This document shows, piece after piece, positions 3,839 to 5,287 of a stretch of DNA of 5,287 nt. The notes under the pieces were generated by a model. That model was not told the origin of the DNA. It worked only from the letters and a program-made list of their open reading frames with translations, and did no database searches. The position numbers and the translations under genes were made by a program. The DNA is taken from contig JAJFBK010000050.1 in NCBI GenBank assembly GCA_020696955.1, positions 1-5,287 of the forward strand, in the 5' to 3' direction. Every line of letters starts with the position of its first letter. Position 1 is the stretch's first letter. This stretch comes from Patescibacteria group bacterium (GTDB lineage: Bacteria; Patescibacteria; UBA1384; CAILIB01).

Positions 3839-5215
3839 ATGACTATTCGATACCGCCTGGCTGTCGTGGCCGGAAAAACAACCTCGAGTTTCCTCAGGTT
3901 AGCCGGCTCTGGGGGTGGTGCTTTGCCAGGCCTTATTGCAGGACGTATCTGCCCTGATTATCTCGCTCATGCAAGCAGCCAGCTGGCTCAGGGAACCATC
4001 CTGGTAACCGGTACTAATGGAAAGACCACAACCGCCCGCATGCTCTATGACATGATCGGCGGTTCTAAGTTGATTTCCAATCGCTCCGGCTCCAACATGA
4101 CCCGGGGACATATCGCCGCCTTCCTTCAATCAAGCTCATGGTCAGGCAAACCTCACTGCCAGATGGCCCTCCTTGAAGTGGACGAGGCCGTGCTACCTGA
4201 AACGGTAAGACTTACCAAGCCCCGCCACCTTCTTCTGCATAACCTTTTCAGGGATCAGCTGGACAGGTACGGTGAAGTGGACTCTATCGCTCGAAAATGG
4301 TTGGCTGCCTTCAAAAAAAGCCTGCCCAAAGATTGTACGCTCTACATAAATGCAGATGATCCCAACCTTGCTTACTTGGCCGTAAAGTTAAATCACCAAA
4401 ACCTTGTAACGTATGGCCTCAACGATCCTAAGGTAGGTACAGAAACACCTACATCGTCCATCGATGCTCACATCTCTCCTGCTTCTAGCGCCCCTCTTTC
4501 CTATACTTCTTACTATGTTTCCCACTTGGGTGATTACACTGATAATCAGGGATTTTCCAGGCCATCACTTACCTATTCGGCTACCAATATCCAGCTTTCA
4601 GAGAATGGCCAGTCCAGCTCTTTTTCAATTGCAGGAAATGGCCAGCCCCTCCCACTCACTCTTCCTTTGCCCGGGCTTTACAATGTATACAACGCCCTCG
4701 CAGCATCAGCAATTGCTCTCAAGTTGACTGTCGATGCATCTTCCATTTCCTCCTCTCTCCAGAATTTTCAAGGAGCTTTCGGACGATTCGAACGCATAGT
4801 GTTTGATGACAAGGAACTCATCTGCTGTCTTATCAAGAATCCCGCCGGAGCCACTGAAGTTTTGCGAGCCATCGCCATCGATAACCGGGATTTTTCCCTT
4901 CTGCTCTGCCTCAATGATAACTTTGCCGACGGAGTAGACGTATCCTGGTACTGGGATACGCCTTATGAGATCATCGCTAAGAAGCCAAAGCAAATAATCG
5001 TTACCGGCACTCGGAAAGAAGACGGGATCTTGCGCCTGAAATACGCAGGTAGGGATTCAGGTCTGAGCCGAGCAAGCACCTTTGAAGAAGCTTTGGAGAC
5101 CCTTACCCAAACACCACCTTCTCTCACCTATATCCTTGCCACTTATACTGCCACCCTGGAAATTCAGGCAGTCCTCAAAAAGAAGAATCTTAAACGCGCA
5201 TACTGGAAAGAATAA
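3839..5215 (+). CDS. murT: MurT subunit of lipid II isoglutaminyl synthase, cysteine-less ribbon
   Basis: MurT is a Mur-ligase-like ATPase. With the glutaminase GatD it amidates the alpha-carboxyl of D-glutamate in the lipid II stem peptide, giving D-isoglutamine, at the inner face of the membrane. The 458 residues match normal MurT length. Visible motifs: N-terminal RYRLAVVAGK (4-13), P-loop GTNGKTTT (58-65), SNRSGSNMTRG (80-90), LEVDEA (112-117), HNLFRDQLDRYGEVD (134-148), NADDP (171-175), FGRFE (314-318), the C-terminal KNPAGATEVL (333-342) and LNDNFADGVDVSW (358-370). The last block probably carries the Asp proposed to complete the GatD catalytic triad. The inserted ribbon keeps its frame (APLSY 218-222, YVSHLGDY 226-233, GFSRP 238-242) but all four zinc-ligand cysteines are absent. 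AGGA at 3833-3836 is only 2 nt from the ATG, but the N-terminal motif supports this start. gatD follows after 1 nt. Confidence 0.96.
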   Translation: MTIRYRLAVVAGKTTSSFLRLAGSGGGALPGLIAGRICPDYLAHASSQLAQGTILVTGTNGKTTTARMLYDMIGGSKLISNRSGSNMTRGHIAAFLQSSSWSGKPHCQMALLEVDEAVLPETVRLTKPRHLLLHNLFRDQLDRYGEVDSIARKWLAAFKKSLPKDCTLYINADDPNLAYLAVKLNHQNLVTYGLNDPKVGTETPTSSIDAHISPASSAPLSYTSYYVSHLGDYTDNQGFSRPSLTYSATNIQLSENGQSSSFSIAGNGQPLPLTLPLPGLYNVYNALAASAIALKLTVDASSISSSLQNFQGAFGRFERIVFDDKELICCLIKNPAGATEVLRAIAIDNRDFSLLLCLNDNFADGVDVSWYWDTPYEIIAKKPKQIIVTGTRKEDGILRLKYAGRDSGLSRASTFEEALETLTQTPPSLTYILATYTATLEIQAVLKKKNLKRAYWKE

Positions 5216-5216
5216 T

Positions 5217-5287
5217 ATGCACCTAACGATTGCCCATCTCTACCCCCTCAGCATGAGCACCTACGGAGACGCAGGAAACATTTCCTG
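5217..5287 (+). CDS. gatD: GatD glutaminase subunit, N-terminal fragment cut by the window end
   Basis: Only 23 complete codons are present, but they read IAHLYP then STYGDAGNI. This is the characteristic start of GatD (HLYP followed by NxYGDxGN), a class I glutamine amidotransferase-like protein. It releases ammonia from glutamine for MurT. The catalytic Cys and His lie beyond the window. The ATG follows the murT stop TAA after a single base, so the two genes are surely co-transcribed and probably translationally coupled. A weak GGAAAG at 5205-5210, inside the end of murT, may act as ribosome binding site. The gene continues past 5287. Confidence 0.9.
   Translation, partial: MHLTIAHLYPLSMSTYGDAGNIS

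Overview
The window looks like chromosome from a Candidate Phyla Radiation (Patescibacteria) bacterium, possibly Saccharibacteria-like. This is an inference from the gene mix: a pyruvate kinase without its C-terminal domain, a VirB2-like two-helix membrane protein, a small bacterial RRM protein, and a MurT-GatD pair. Several starts have no recognisable Shine-Dalgarno sequence. The four complete genes stop at TAG or TAA, so there is no sign of UGA recoding. No phage, transposase, tRNA, rRNA or CRISPR array is visible.

Layout: 1-550 has no convincing protein gene. Instead it holds a dense series of inverted repeats (79-295) ending in a 13-bp hairpin with a short T-run (299-332). The best reading is an unidentified structured plus-strand RNA with its own terminator. 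It is followed by a possible small promoter-terminator unit (329-533). Minus-strand pyk (551-1633) uses the GAAA-loop terminator at 508-533. A 59-bp divergent intergenic region with a TATAAT box and a 7-bp-arm palindrome separates pyk from a plus-strand 511-residue surface protein (1693-3228). That protein has a pilin-like two-helix N-terminus, nine in-phase octapeptides, and three related beta-sandwich-like repeats, each with a cysteine pair. It converges on a minus-strand RRM RNA-binding protein (3284-3637) across a shared bidirectional terminator. A second divergent spacer (3638-3838) with a hairpin leads to plus-strand murT (3839-5215) and the first codons of gatD (5217 to the window end).

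Functionally the window mixes central metabolism (last glycolytic step), cell-surface structure, RNA binding, and peptidoglycan modification (amidation of the lipid II D-glutamate by MurT-GatD). Only murT-gatD forms an obvious operon. The most notable points are: (i) the candidate structured RNA; (ii) the pilin-octad-triple-repeat architecture; (iii) a MurT whose zinc-ribbon insertion has lost all its cysteines; and (iv) a short pyruvate kinase with Asn at the position that normally separates K+-dependent from K+-independent enzymes.
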